This document shows, piece after piece, positions 1 to 5,942 of a stretch of DNA of 5,942 nucleotides. The notes under the pieces are model-generated. The model saw nothing but the letters and a program-made list of their open reading frames with translations, was not told the DNA's origin and made no database searches. The stretch's first letter is position 1. Each line of letters opens with the position of its first letter. The DNA is taken from NCBI GenBank assembly GCA_029934265.1, contig JAOZMN010000194.1, forward strand, positions 1 to 5,942, in the 5' to 3' direction. The position numbers and the translations under genes are program-made. The DNA comes from Bacteroidales bacterium (lineage in GTDB: Bacteria; Bacteroidota; Bacteroidia; Bacteroidales; JAADGE01).

Positions 1-38
1 AACCTTATTTAAAAAATAACGTTTTAATTCAAAAAAAC

Positions 39-1049
39 TTGGACATAAGAGCAAATAACATAAACGAAAAAGAAAAATTACTCGAAGTAGTTTTACGCCC
101 CGCTGATTTTACCGATTTTACAGGACAAGATAAAATTGTAGAAAATTTAAAAATTTTCGTGAAAGCCGCCAAAATGCGTTCCGAAGCCTTAGACCATGTG
201 CTTTTACACGGTCCGCCCGGACTCGGAAAAACTACATTGTCGAATATCGTGGCAAACGAGCTTGGCGTAAACATGAAAATAACTTCCGGTCCCGTTCTCG
301 ATAAACCCGGAGATCTGGCAGGTTTGCTTACAAATCTTGATGAAAACGATGTTCTTTTTATAGATGAAATTCACAGACTTTCACCGGTTATTGAAGAATA
401 TATGTACTCTGCAATGGAGGACTATAAGATTGATATAATGATAGATAAAGGACCATCGGCTCGTTCCTTGCAACTATCTTTAAACCCATTTACGCTTGTG
501 GGAGCAACTACAAGAGCCGGAATGCTCACCGCACCGCTTCGAGCAAGATTCGGAATAAAGTTTTTGCTCGAATATTACGATGTCCCGACACTTACAACTA
601 TCATAAAGCGTTCGGCAAAAATACTTAACGTACCTATTCATGATGATGCTTCCATAGAAATATCGAGAAGAAGCAGAGGAACACCGAGAATTGCAAATGC
701 CTTATTAAGAAGGGTTAGGGACTTTGCACAAGTAAAAGGAAACGGAACTATCGACATGGAAATTGCAAAATTTTCGCTCGATGCACTCAATATCGACAAA
801 AAAGGTCTCGATGAAATGGATAATAAAATTTTGCTGACTTTAATCAATAAATTTTCCGGCGGACCGGTCGGATTAAGTACACTTGCAACCGCAGTCGGGG
901 AGGAGCGAGGCACTATAGAAGAAGTCTATGAACCGTATTTAATAATGGAAGGATTAATCGACCGAACCCCAAGAGGCAGAAGAGTTACAAAAACAGCTTA
1001 CGAACATCTCGGAAAAATACAATACGATGAAAATTCTTTGTTGTTTTAA
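39..1049 (+). CDS. ruvB: Holliday junction branch-migration ATPase RuvB
   Basis: RuvB is the hexameric AAA+ motor that, with RuvA, drives branch migration of Holliday junctions in recombinational repair, ahead of cleavage by RuvC. Numbering from the TTG at 39, the sequence shows Walker A GPPGLGKT (58-65), Walker B with the DEIH box (109-112), sensor 1 GATTRAG (155-161), the arginine-finger motif LRARFG (R170), sensor 2 GTPR (R217) and a C-terminal winged-helix domain ending in RTPRGRR near 310. At 336 residues it has the normal family length and appears complete at the C terminus. The start is unsettled: no ATG precedes the conserved DIR segment, and the frame is open to the left edge of the window. 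TTG at 39, ATT at 27 (giving a leader like that of other Bacteroidetes RuvBs) or a start outside the window are all possible. No Shine-Dalgarno site is visible. Identity is near certain; only the first residues are in doubt. Confidence 0.96.
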   Translation: MDIRANNINEKEKLLEVVLRPADFTDFTGQDKIVENLKIFVKAAKMRSEALDHVLLHGPPGLGKTTLSNIVANELGVNMKITSGPVLDKPGDLAGLLTNLDENDVLFIDEIHRLSPVIEEYMYSAMEDYKIDIMIDKGPSARSLQLSLNPFTLVGATTRAGMLTAPLRARFGIKFLLEYYDVPTLTTIIKRSAKILNVPIHDDASIEISRRSRGTPRIANALLRRVRDFAQVKGNGTIDMEIAKFSLDALNIDKKGLDEMDNKILLTLINKFSGGPVGLSTLATAVGEERGTIEEVYEPYLIMEGLIDRTPRGRRVTKTAYEHLGKIQYDENSLLF

Positions 1050-1070
1050 GGTCTTTTAATATAAAAAAAA

Positions 1071-1192
1071 GGTATGTTTCAGAAGTGTAAAGTTTAAGGC
1101 ATTTTGAAATTTTAAAACCGGAGTTTACCGGCTGTAAATGAGGATTTTAAAACTTCAAAATAACGCAGAAATTTGCACTTATGAAACATGCC
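1071..1192. repeat. 122-bp foldback inverted repeat, MITE-like
   Basis: The region between ruvB and the nucleotidyltransferase is almost entirely one imperfect inverted repeat. Reading 1071 inward against the complement of 1192 inward, the outer arms (about 25 bases, GGTATGTTTCA against GGCATGTTTCA) agree at 20 positions, and three of the differences would be G-U pairs in RNA. After an unpaired bulge, the inner arms 1101-1117 and 1145-1161 agree at 16 of 17 positions. The 27-base centre (1118-1144) can form either CCGG/CCGG or TTTAC/GTAAA small hairpins. Homology between the arms stops sharply at 1071 and 1192, where each end is followed by A8 (1063-1070 and 1193-1200). This looks like an 8-base target duplication, although the AT-rich background weakens that reading. 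There is no coding capacity, so any movement would need a transposase supplied elsewhere. Alternatives are a structured RNA leader or a REP-type repeat. The inverted repeat is directly seen; its mobile nature is inferred. Confidence 0.75.
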
Positions 1193-1210
1193 AAAAAAAA
1201 TTATAAAAAT

Positions 1211-2203
1211 ATGAAATTAATAATACCAATGGCAGGTATGGGAACAAGAATGCGTCCTCATACACTATCCACACCGAAACCTTTGCTTAAAATAGCCGGA
1301 ATATCAATAGTAGAACGACTTGCAACAGATATTACACAACTTTCGGAAAGTAAAATTGATGAAATTGCGTTTATTATAGGAAATTTTGGGAAAGAAGTTG
1401 AAAATACATTACTTTCGATAGCTCAAAAACTTGATGCTAAGGGAAGTATATATTATCAGAACGAAGCACTCGGTACGGCACACGCAATTTATTGTGCCGA
1501 AAAATCATTAAAAGGAAAAGTTATCGTAGCCTTTGCTGATACGCTTTTTAAAGCCAATTTCAAACTCGAAGAAGAAGCCGATTCTGTTATTTGGGTTAAA
1601 GAAGTAGATAAACCGGAACAATTCGGAGTGGTGAAACTTGATAAAGCCGGTATTATTTCCGATTTTATAGAAAAGCCGAAAACATTTGTTTCCAAGCTCG
1701 CAATAATAGGAATTTATTATTTTAAAAACGGTGAAAATTTCAGAAATGAACTTAAATATTTATTGGATAATAAAATTACCGTAAACGGTGAATTTCAACT
1801 TACGGACGCTTTGGAAAATATGAAGAATAAAAAACTTGTTTTCAAAACCGGAACCGTTAAGCAATGGATGGATTGTGGAAATAAAAATGCAACTGTCGAT
1901 ACTAACAAAAATGTACTTATAAATTCAGCCGGTAAAATTTCCAAAACGCTTCAAAACACAAATTCAGTGTTTATAGAACCGGTTTATATAGGAGAAAATG
2001 TAAAAATAACAAATTCGGTTATAGGACCTTATGTCTCTATTGAACCGGATACCGACATTGAAAATTCAGTAATTGAAAATTCAATAATTTATACAAACAG
2101 TAGAATTAAAAATGTCAATATTACTAATTCTATGGTGGGGAATTATGTCTCTATTTCCGGTAAACCGGACGAATTGAGTATCGGGGATTATTCTACTATT
2201 TGA
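1211..2203 (+). CDS. Sugar-phosphate nucleotidyltransferase with hexapeptide-repeat tail
   Basis: This is a cytoplasmic NTP_transferase-family enzyme, which joins a sugar 1-phosphate to an NTP to give an NDP-sugar and pyrophosphate. With the start at 1211 (330 residues) the N terminus reads MKLIIPMAGMGTRMRP, directly into the family signature GxGTRxxP...TPKP (9-24). Further motifs are LGTAHA (87-92), the metal-site aspartate in ADTLF (D110), EKP (154-156), GEFQLTDA (193-200) and a second acidic site WMDCGN (D221). From about 255 onward come isoleucine- and valine-rich hexapeptide repeats of left-handed beta-helix type (NSVIGPYVSI, NSVIENSIIY). An in-frame ATG at 1181 would add ten residues but lies inside the foldback repeat, so 1211 is preferred. 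The sequence alone does not settle the substrate: glucose-1-P thymidylyl-, mannose-1-P guanylyl- and related transferases share these motifs. It is too short for a GlmU. The next gene follows after 24 bases, suggesting co-transcription. Confidence 0.9.
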   Translation: MKLIIPMAGMGTRMRPHTLSTPKPLLKIAGISIVERLATDITQLSESKIDEIAFIIGNFGKEVENTLLSIAQKLDAKGSIYYQNEALGTAHAIYCAEKSLKGKVIVAFADTLFKANFKLEEEADSVIWVKEVDKPEQFGVVKLDKAGIISDFIEKPKTFVSKLAIIGIYYFKNGENFRNELKYLLDNKITVNGEFQLTDALENMKNKKLVFKTGTVKQWMDCGNKNATVDTNKNVLINSAGKISKTLQNTNSVFIEPVYIGENVKITNSVIGPYVSIEPDTDIENSVIENSIIYTNSRIKNVNITNSMVGNYVSISGKPDELSIGDYSTI

Positions 2204-2227
2204 GTTTAAATTTTTAAATAAAAAACA

Positions 2228-3913
2228 TTGAAAAAATACATATTAATAATACCGATATTATTAACTATTTTAGCTTGTAACAATACTAAAAAAACAGGAA
2301 TAAATATAAATTACGATAATTTTAAGTTTCAAAAAAACTTTCTTGAAGCCAGCAAACAACGTATGCTTGGTAACGACCAAGAAGCAGTCAATTTATATAT
2401 GACTTGCTTGTCGATAAACAAAGAAAGTGCAGCTTCAAATTATTTGCTTTCAAGTATTTATCTGAAAAAAAATGATATTCAAACAGCACAAACATTTGCC
2501 GGTAACGCTGTCAGTATCGAGAAAAATAATATTTGGTACGACTTACAACTTGCTGAAACATATATTGCAGGTAAAAAATATCCGGAAGCTGAAATAATTT
2601 ATTCCGGTTTGAAAAAAAAATATCCTAATAAAAGATTTATTTATGAAGAGCTTATAAACTTGAATAAAATGCTTGATAAAACAGAAAAAATAATCATACT
2701 ATATGAAGAATTAAAAAATAATTTCGGAATAAATCAAGATGAAAGTTTAGTATTATTTGATTTGTATATGAGTTTCGATGAATTTGAAAAAGCAAAAGAA
2801 TTATTGAATGAATTAACTGCAGAGTATCCTTTTAATATTGATTACCAATTACTTTATGCTGATTATTACATAGCAAACAATAACTTGTTGCAAGCACAGA
2901 CAGTTTTTGATAATTTAGCGGAAAAATATCCGAATAGCGGAAAATTACACCTATCTCTTGCCGCATTTTACAAACTTAAAAACGACAAAAATAATTTTCT
3001 TAATTCGATAAAAAAAGCATTTCAATCATCTGATATTGAGTTAAATCGTAAAATTTCAATTTTTCTGCAAGATATAGTTTATAATTTTACGGAAGCTGAA
3101 ATTGAAAGTTTATTAAAAATTATTGAAAATGAATATCCCGAAAATTATCAAATTTATATTCTTTATGCCGAACATTATTTACAAAAAGCGAACAAATTAA
3201 AAGCAATAAAATATTTTCGCAATGCTTATAAAATAAGTACAAGTTCTTTGAAATCAATGAAAAAGCTGTTGGAGTTAGAGCTTAGTATGTTTAATTATTC
3301 TAACCTGTACCATGAAGCAAAAAAACTGACTGAAATTTATCCTAACCAAGCTGAAATATATTTCTATGCAGGTTTATCTGCTTACAGACTTGGAAAATAT
3401 GATGAATCTGTAAAATATTTGTCCGCAGGGAAAGAACTTGTTGTTGATAATGTTAAACTTAAAATAGATTTTCTTACATTTCTTGCACAAGCACACGACA
3501 AGCAAAAAAAATATAAAAAAGCAGATGAAATATTTGATAATTTATTGAATAAATATCCGGAGAATTATTTTATAAAAAATACTTATGCTTTCACACTTGC
3601 TCAAAGTAACAGAAGGCTTAATTTTGCAGAAGAACTTGTAAAAAAATGTTTGCTTGTTAATTCTATATCACCGTTTTTTAACGATACTTATGCAAGAATT
3701 TTATTGATGAAAGGAGAATATCAAAAAGCATTGGAAACCATACAAATTTCTATAGAAAAAATGCCTGATAATCCGCAAATTTTAGAACGTTACGGAGACA
3801 TACTTTTTAAATTAAATAAAATTGAAGAAGCCGTAAAATATTGGAAACAAGCAAAATTAAAAGGAAGTTCTTCAATATTGTTAGAAGAAAAAATTAAAAA
3901 TAAAACTTATTGA
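2228..3913 (+). CDS. Large TPR-repeat lipoprotein
   Basis: A 561-residue tetratricopeptide-repeat protein, probably a lipid-anchored protein-interaction scaffold in the envelope. The N terminus is a lipoprotein signal: KK, a hydrophobic stretch, then the lipobox ILAC with Cys17. The +2 region (NNTKK) lacks the acidic export signal that sends Bacteroidetes lipoproteins to the cell surface, so a periplasm-facing anchor is inferred. TPR-like helix pairs recur across the rest, roughly at 36-65, 69-99, 103-133, 206-236, 306-338, 375-405, 412-445, 484-514 and 517-547. Several end in the KYP or EYP linker typical of TPRs. The start is TTG at 2228: it alone gives an intact signal peptide, and the next in-frame Met is at residue 46. 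In Bacteroidetes a TPR protein commonly precedes a DUF4292 gene and an envC-like gene, as here. The exact partner and function are unknown. Confidence 0.88.
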   Translation: MKKYILIIPILLTILACNNTKKTGININYDNFKFQKNFLEASKQRMLGNDQEAVNLYMTCLSINKESAASNYLLSSIYLKKNDIQTAQTFAGNAVSIEKNNIWYDLQLAETYIAGKKYPEAEIIYSGLKKKYPNKRFIYEELINLNKMLDKTEKIIILYEELKNNFGINQDESLVLFDLYMSFDEFEKAKELLNELTAEYPFNIDYQLLYADYYIANNNLLQAQTVFDNLAEKYPNSGKLHLSLAAFYKLKNDKNNFLNSIKKAFQSSDIELNRKISIFLQDIVYNFTEAEIESLLKIIENEYPENYQIYILYAEHYLQKANKLKAIKYFRNAYKISTSSLKSMKKLLELELSMFNYSNLYHEAKKLTEIYPNQAEIYFYAGLSAYRLGKYDESVKYLSAGKELVVDNVKLKIDFLTFLAQAHDKQKKYKKADEIFDNLLNKYPENYFIKNTYAFTLAQSNRRLNFAEELVKKCLLVNSISPFFNDTYARILLMKGEYQKALETIQISIEKMPDNPQILERYGDILFKLNKIEEAVKYWKQAKLKGSSSILLEEKIKNKTY

Positions 3914-4107
3914 TTAAGTCGAAGACTTTATGTTTGAAGAAATTACGAAATACAAAAAAGAAATTAAAAATTTGTTTATAAAAAATAAAATAGAAACAGC
4001 TAAAATTTAAAGAATCTAAATATTTAATTTACAGTCTTTTAATTAAAACCCTAAGGGGCTGATTGCGAAAAAATATACAAATAAATTATTAATTATCAAC
4101 TGTTTAT
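3914..4107. other. 194-bp AT-rich intergenic region with stem-loop and doubtful 26-codon ORF
   Basis: This is the widest gap inside the otherwise tightly packed envelope cluster. It holds three things. A 26-codon ORF (3930-4010, ATG to TAA) encodes a lysine-rich peptide starting MFEEITKYKKE; it has no recognisable family or ribosome-binding site and could be chance in such AT-rich DNA. A GC-rich patch at 4049-4061 lies in a potential RNA stem-loop (4032-4061), with ten consecutive pairs of CAGTCTTTTA with TAAGGGGCTG, three of them G-U, around a 10-base loop. No T-run follows, so it does not look like an intrinsic terminator. Within it, TTTTAATTAAAA (4037-4048) is a perfect palindrome. A promoter for the following DUF4292 gene could lie here, since the spacing is far larger than at the neighbouring junctions. 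Confidence 0.5.
3929..3936 (+). promoter_or_regulatory. Possible Bacteroidetes-type -7 promoter box
   Basis: TATGTTTG matches the Bacteroidetes -7 consensus TAnnTTTG exactly and lies in the unusually wide gap before the DUF4292 gene. The only nearby upstream TTG (3910-3912) is 16 bases away, shorter than the usual spacing of about 19-21 to the -33 element, and an 8-base match can occur by chance. If real, it would give the DUF4292 and EnvC-like genes their own transcript with a 5' leader of roughly 160 bases containing the stem-loop at 4032-4061. Confidence 0.2.
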
Positions 4108-4926
4108 ATGAATTTTCAAACAAAAAAATCATTACAAATAATACTGATATTTATAATATCTTTACAATTATTTTCTTGCGGAATTTTCAAAAAAAATCAT
4201 AAGAAAGACAATAAAAATGATATTTCCGTAATAAAAAACAAATTTATAGACAGCGTAGAAAATGCTTATCTGGAATTTAACACACTTAAAATTAAATTTT
4301 CATCGAAATATGAAACCAAAACTCAAAATATGTCCATAGGAGGACGAATAAATATGGATAGAGATTCATTTATAAGAGTTTCACTTTCGCCCGGAATGGG
4401 TATAGAACTTGCTCGAATTTTGCTTACAAAAGATAGCGTAAAATTTATAAATCGCTTAAAATCAGAATATTTTGTTGGCGATTATGAATATATTAAAAAA
4501 CGATTTGGAATAGAAGTCGATTTTTTATCTGTTCAAGCAATATTAACCGATGAATTTTTTACATATCCCAACAGTAACAACGCTAAGGAAAGTTTGAAAC
4601 CTTATAAATTCACCACCGATTCTCTTTTTTGTTTTTTTACAAAAGAAATTTCAGATTCGATTGTACATAAAATAGAAGTTGATAAAAATAGTTATAAAAT
4701 ATCGAAAGTTAATGCCGTTTTTAAGAATAAAAAAGAAGAATTATCATTAGAATATACAGATTTTCAAATACTTACTACGAAAAAGTTTCCTCAAAAAATA
4801 GATATTAATTTTGGAAAAGAAACAGACAAAACAAGTTTTTTATTGACTTATGATAAAATTTATGTAAATAAAGAAGTTTCAGCATCATTTAAAATAAGCA
4901 GTAAGTATAAACGTATTGAATTTTAA
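4108..4926 (+). CDS. DUF4292 family lipoprotein
   Basis: This 272-residue protein resembles the DUF4292 family, found widely in Bacteroidetes and of unknown function; its beta-rich body suggests a LolA/LolB-like lipoprotein-carrier fold, which is inference. It begins with a lipoprotein signal: basic start, hydrophobic core, lipobox LFSC with Cys24. The mature N terminus (GIFKKNHKK) is basic and lacks an acidic surface-export signal, so an anchor facing the periplasm is inferred. The family-like region runs from about residue 50 (EFNTLKIKFSSKYE) through SIGGRINMDRDSFIRVSLSP (about 77-96) and the characteristic FVGDYEYIKKRFGIEVDF stretch to TDEFFTYP near 150. The ATG at 4108 gives an intact signal peptide; no Shine-Dalgarno site is seen. 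The EnvC-like gene follows after 29 bases, so the two are probably co-transcribed and may act together in the envelope. Confidence 0.85.
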   Translation: MNFQTKKSLQIILIFIISLQLFSCGIFKKNHKKDNKNDISVIKNKFIDSVENAYLEFNTLKIKFSSKYETKTQNMSIGGRINMDRDSFIRVSLSPGMGIELARILLTKDSVKFINRLKSEYFVGDYEYIKKRFGIEVDFLSVQAILTDEFFTYPNSNNAKESLKPYKFTTDSLFCFFTKEISDSIVHKIEVDKNSYKISKVNAVFKNKKEELSLEYTDFQILTTKKFPQKIDINFGKETDKTSFLLTYDKIYVNKEVSASFKISSKYKRIEF

Positions 4927-4955
4927 TAAACAGTTTAAAGATTTTAAATTCAAAA

Positions 4956-5942
4956 ATGTACAATCCAAATATTACTATAAAATATATTTTATTGTATTTA
5001 GTTTTCCTTATCGGGACATTAAATACGAGTTTCGGGCAAAATAATCTCAGTAAATTAGAAAACGAATTATCTAAAACAAAAAGTTTACTGTCCGAAACCG
5101 AAAAAAAATCAAAAGTTTCCTTGCAACGTCTTAATCTGATTAGTGTTGAGTACGATAATACACGTAAATATATTAAAGAAATATCCGGAAGTATAAACGA
5201 ATTAGAAAATAGTATTACTACCAACAAGTTAAAAATTAAAGATTTAGAAAAAAAATTACTTGTTCAAAAAAAACAGTACGAAAAATTGATTTTTTTGATA
5301 TATAAAACAAAAAGTGTAAGTGATAAAACTATGTATATTCTTGCAGCAGAGGATTTTACACAAGCATACAGACGTTTGAAATACCTTAGTTATTTTAAAG
5401 AATATTCAGAACATATAATTCTGCAATTAAAACAAAATTATGACAGTCTTAAAGTCATAACCAACGAATTGGAGCAAGACAAATTAAGAAAAATAGAACT
5501 TAATCAAAAAAAAGATAATAAATTAGTCCGATTAAATAAAAATAAAGAAAAACAAAATAATTTATTGAAAGAATTAAATAAACGCAAAGCGGAATTAAAA
5601 AGAGAATACGAAAGAGCGAAAAAAAATAAAACAGCTTTATTAAAAAAAATAAGAGAAGAAATTCTTAAAAAAAATAAAATAGAAAAAAATGCGAAAATAC
5701 CTGAAAATAAAAATTTTGCAAAAAATAAAGGCAAATTTTCCCTGCCGGTAACAGGGATTATCAGTCAGACTTTTGGAGACCATCGACACCCTGTATTAGA
5801 TGATGTTACAATCCGAAACGACGGTATTGATATTACCGCCACCGGTTTCGGTCAAGTTTACAGTATTTACGGAGGTGTGATTTCGCAGGTTTTCAGCATA
5901 CCCGGAGCAAATAAAGCGGTGATTATTAAGCACGGAAATTAC
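4956..5942 (+). CDS. EnvC-like murein hydrolase activator, 3' end cut by window
   Basis: Only the first 329 residues are present; the frame is still open at the right edge. Members of this family sit in the periplasm and activate N-acetylmuramoyl-L-alanine amidases that split septal peptidoglycan. Visible in order: a Sec signal peptide (hydrophobic 9-22, likely cleavage near SFG-QNN, 27/28); a long Lys/Glu-rich coiled coil (about 29-115 and 155-245) broken by a more globular stretch (YILAAEDFTQAYRRLKYL, 127-144); a lysine-rich linker; and an M23/LytM domain from FSLPVTGIISQTFGDH (261-276). Where active M23 enzymes have the zinc ligand motif HxxxD, this protein has NDGID (N288, D292), so the first histidine is missing. 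The domain is therefore probably non-catalytic, as in E. coli EnvC. The visible end, AVIIKHGNY, also fits Bacteroidetes EnvC-like proteins. Reading-frame shadows on the opposite strand here are not genes. The gene follows the DUF4292 gene by 29 bases. Confidence 0.9.
   Translation, partial: MYNPNITIKYILLYLVFLIGTLNTSFGQNNLSKLENELSKTKSLLSETEKKSKVSLQRLNLISVEYDNTRKYIKEISGSINELENSITTNKLKIKDLEKKLLVQKKQYEKLIFLIYKTKSVSDKTMYILAAEDFTQAYRRLKYLSYFKEYSEHIILQLKQNYDSLKVITNELEQDKLRKIELNQKKDNKLVRLNKNKEKQNNLLKELNKRKAELKREYERAKKNKTALLKKIREEILKKNKIEKNAKIPENKNFAKNKGKFSLPVTGIISQTFGDHRHPVLDDVTIRNDGIDITATGFGQVYSIYGGVISQVFSIPGANKAVIIKHGNY

Noticed and set aside
29..274. Open frame on the minus strand opposite the 5' part of ruvB
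   Set aside because: It lies opposite the conserved Walker A region of ruvB and has no recognisable domain; it is a reading-frame shadow.
638..913. Open frame on the minus strand opposite the 3' part of ruvB
   Set aside because: It overlaps conserved RuvB sequence (sensor 2 and winged-helix region) and resembles no known protein.
1073..1080. TATGTTTC at the left end of the foldback repeat as a promoter -7 box
   Set aside because: It misses the final G of TAnnTTTG, has no TTTG at suitable spacing upstream, and its bases are explained by the inverted repeat.
1489..1695. Minus-strand open frame inside the nucleotidyltransferase gene
   Set aside because: The + strand here encodes conserved catalytic motifs (ADTLF, EKP); the antisense frame is incidental.
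1211..2203. Bifunctional GlmU identity for the nucleotidyltransferase
   Set aside because: The protein has 330 residues and only a short hexapeptide tail; GlmU has about 450 with a full acetyltransferase domain.
4049..4058. CCC-TAA-GGGG as an intrinsic terminator after the TPR gene
   Set aside because: The stem is three pairs on its own and is followed by an A-rich, not T-rich, stretch.
4889..5227. Minus-strand open frame of about 112 codons over the DUF4292/EnvC junction
   Set aside because: The + strand carries a clear signal peptide and coiled coil starting at 4956; the antisense hydrophobic sequence is the complement of Lys/Asn-rich codons.
5504..5734. Minus-strand Phe/Leu-rich open frame resembling a membrane protein
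   Set aside because: It is the complement of the lysine-rich coiled coil of the EnvC homologue; AAA codons read as TTT produce false hydrophobic segments.

Overview
The window looks like a chromosomal segment of an AT-rich member of the Bacteroidota (Bacteroidetes). Three things suggest this. The RuvB and EnvC-like sequences match Bacteroidetes forms. The order TPR lipoprotein, DUF4292 lipoprotein, EnvC-like activator is typical of that phylum. None of the five genes has a Shine-Dalgarno site; their start regions are A/T-rich instead. All five genes lie on the + strand, and coding density is high.

Layout: (1) ruvB, the Holliday-junction branch-migration ATPase, fills about 39-1049; its frame is open to the left edge, so its exact start is uncertain. 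(2) 1050-1210 is an intergenic region almost filled by a 122-bp imperfect inverted repeat (1071-1192) bordered on both sides by A8. It resembles a MITE or foldback element. Its right end carries an ATG that artificially lengthens the next gene. (3) 1211-2203 is a sugar-phosphate nucleotidyltransferase with a C-terminal hexapeptide-repeat segment. (4) 2228-3913 is a large TPR lipoprotein with a TTG start. (5) 3914-4107 is a 194-bp AT-rich gap with a weak promoter candidate, a 26-codon ORF of doubtful status and a GC-rich stem-loop. (6) 4108-4926 is a DUF4292 lipoprotein. (7) From 4956 to the right edge runs the N-terminal 329 residues of an EnvC-like murein hydrolase activator with a coiled coil and a degenerate LytM domain.

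Working together: the last four genes look like a cell-envelope cluster. The nucleotidyltransferase would make an NDP-sugar or similar activated precursor in the cytoplasm. The TPR and DUF4292 proteins would be lipid-anchored in the envelope. The EnvC homologue would activate a peptidoglycan amidase during cell separation. ruvB is a DNA-repair gene and is probably only a neighbour.

No CRISPR array, tRNA, rRNA, intact transposase or phage gene is visible. The least explained object is the 122-bp foldback repeat between ruvB and the nucleotidyltransferase.
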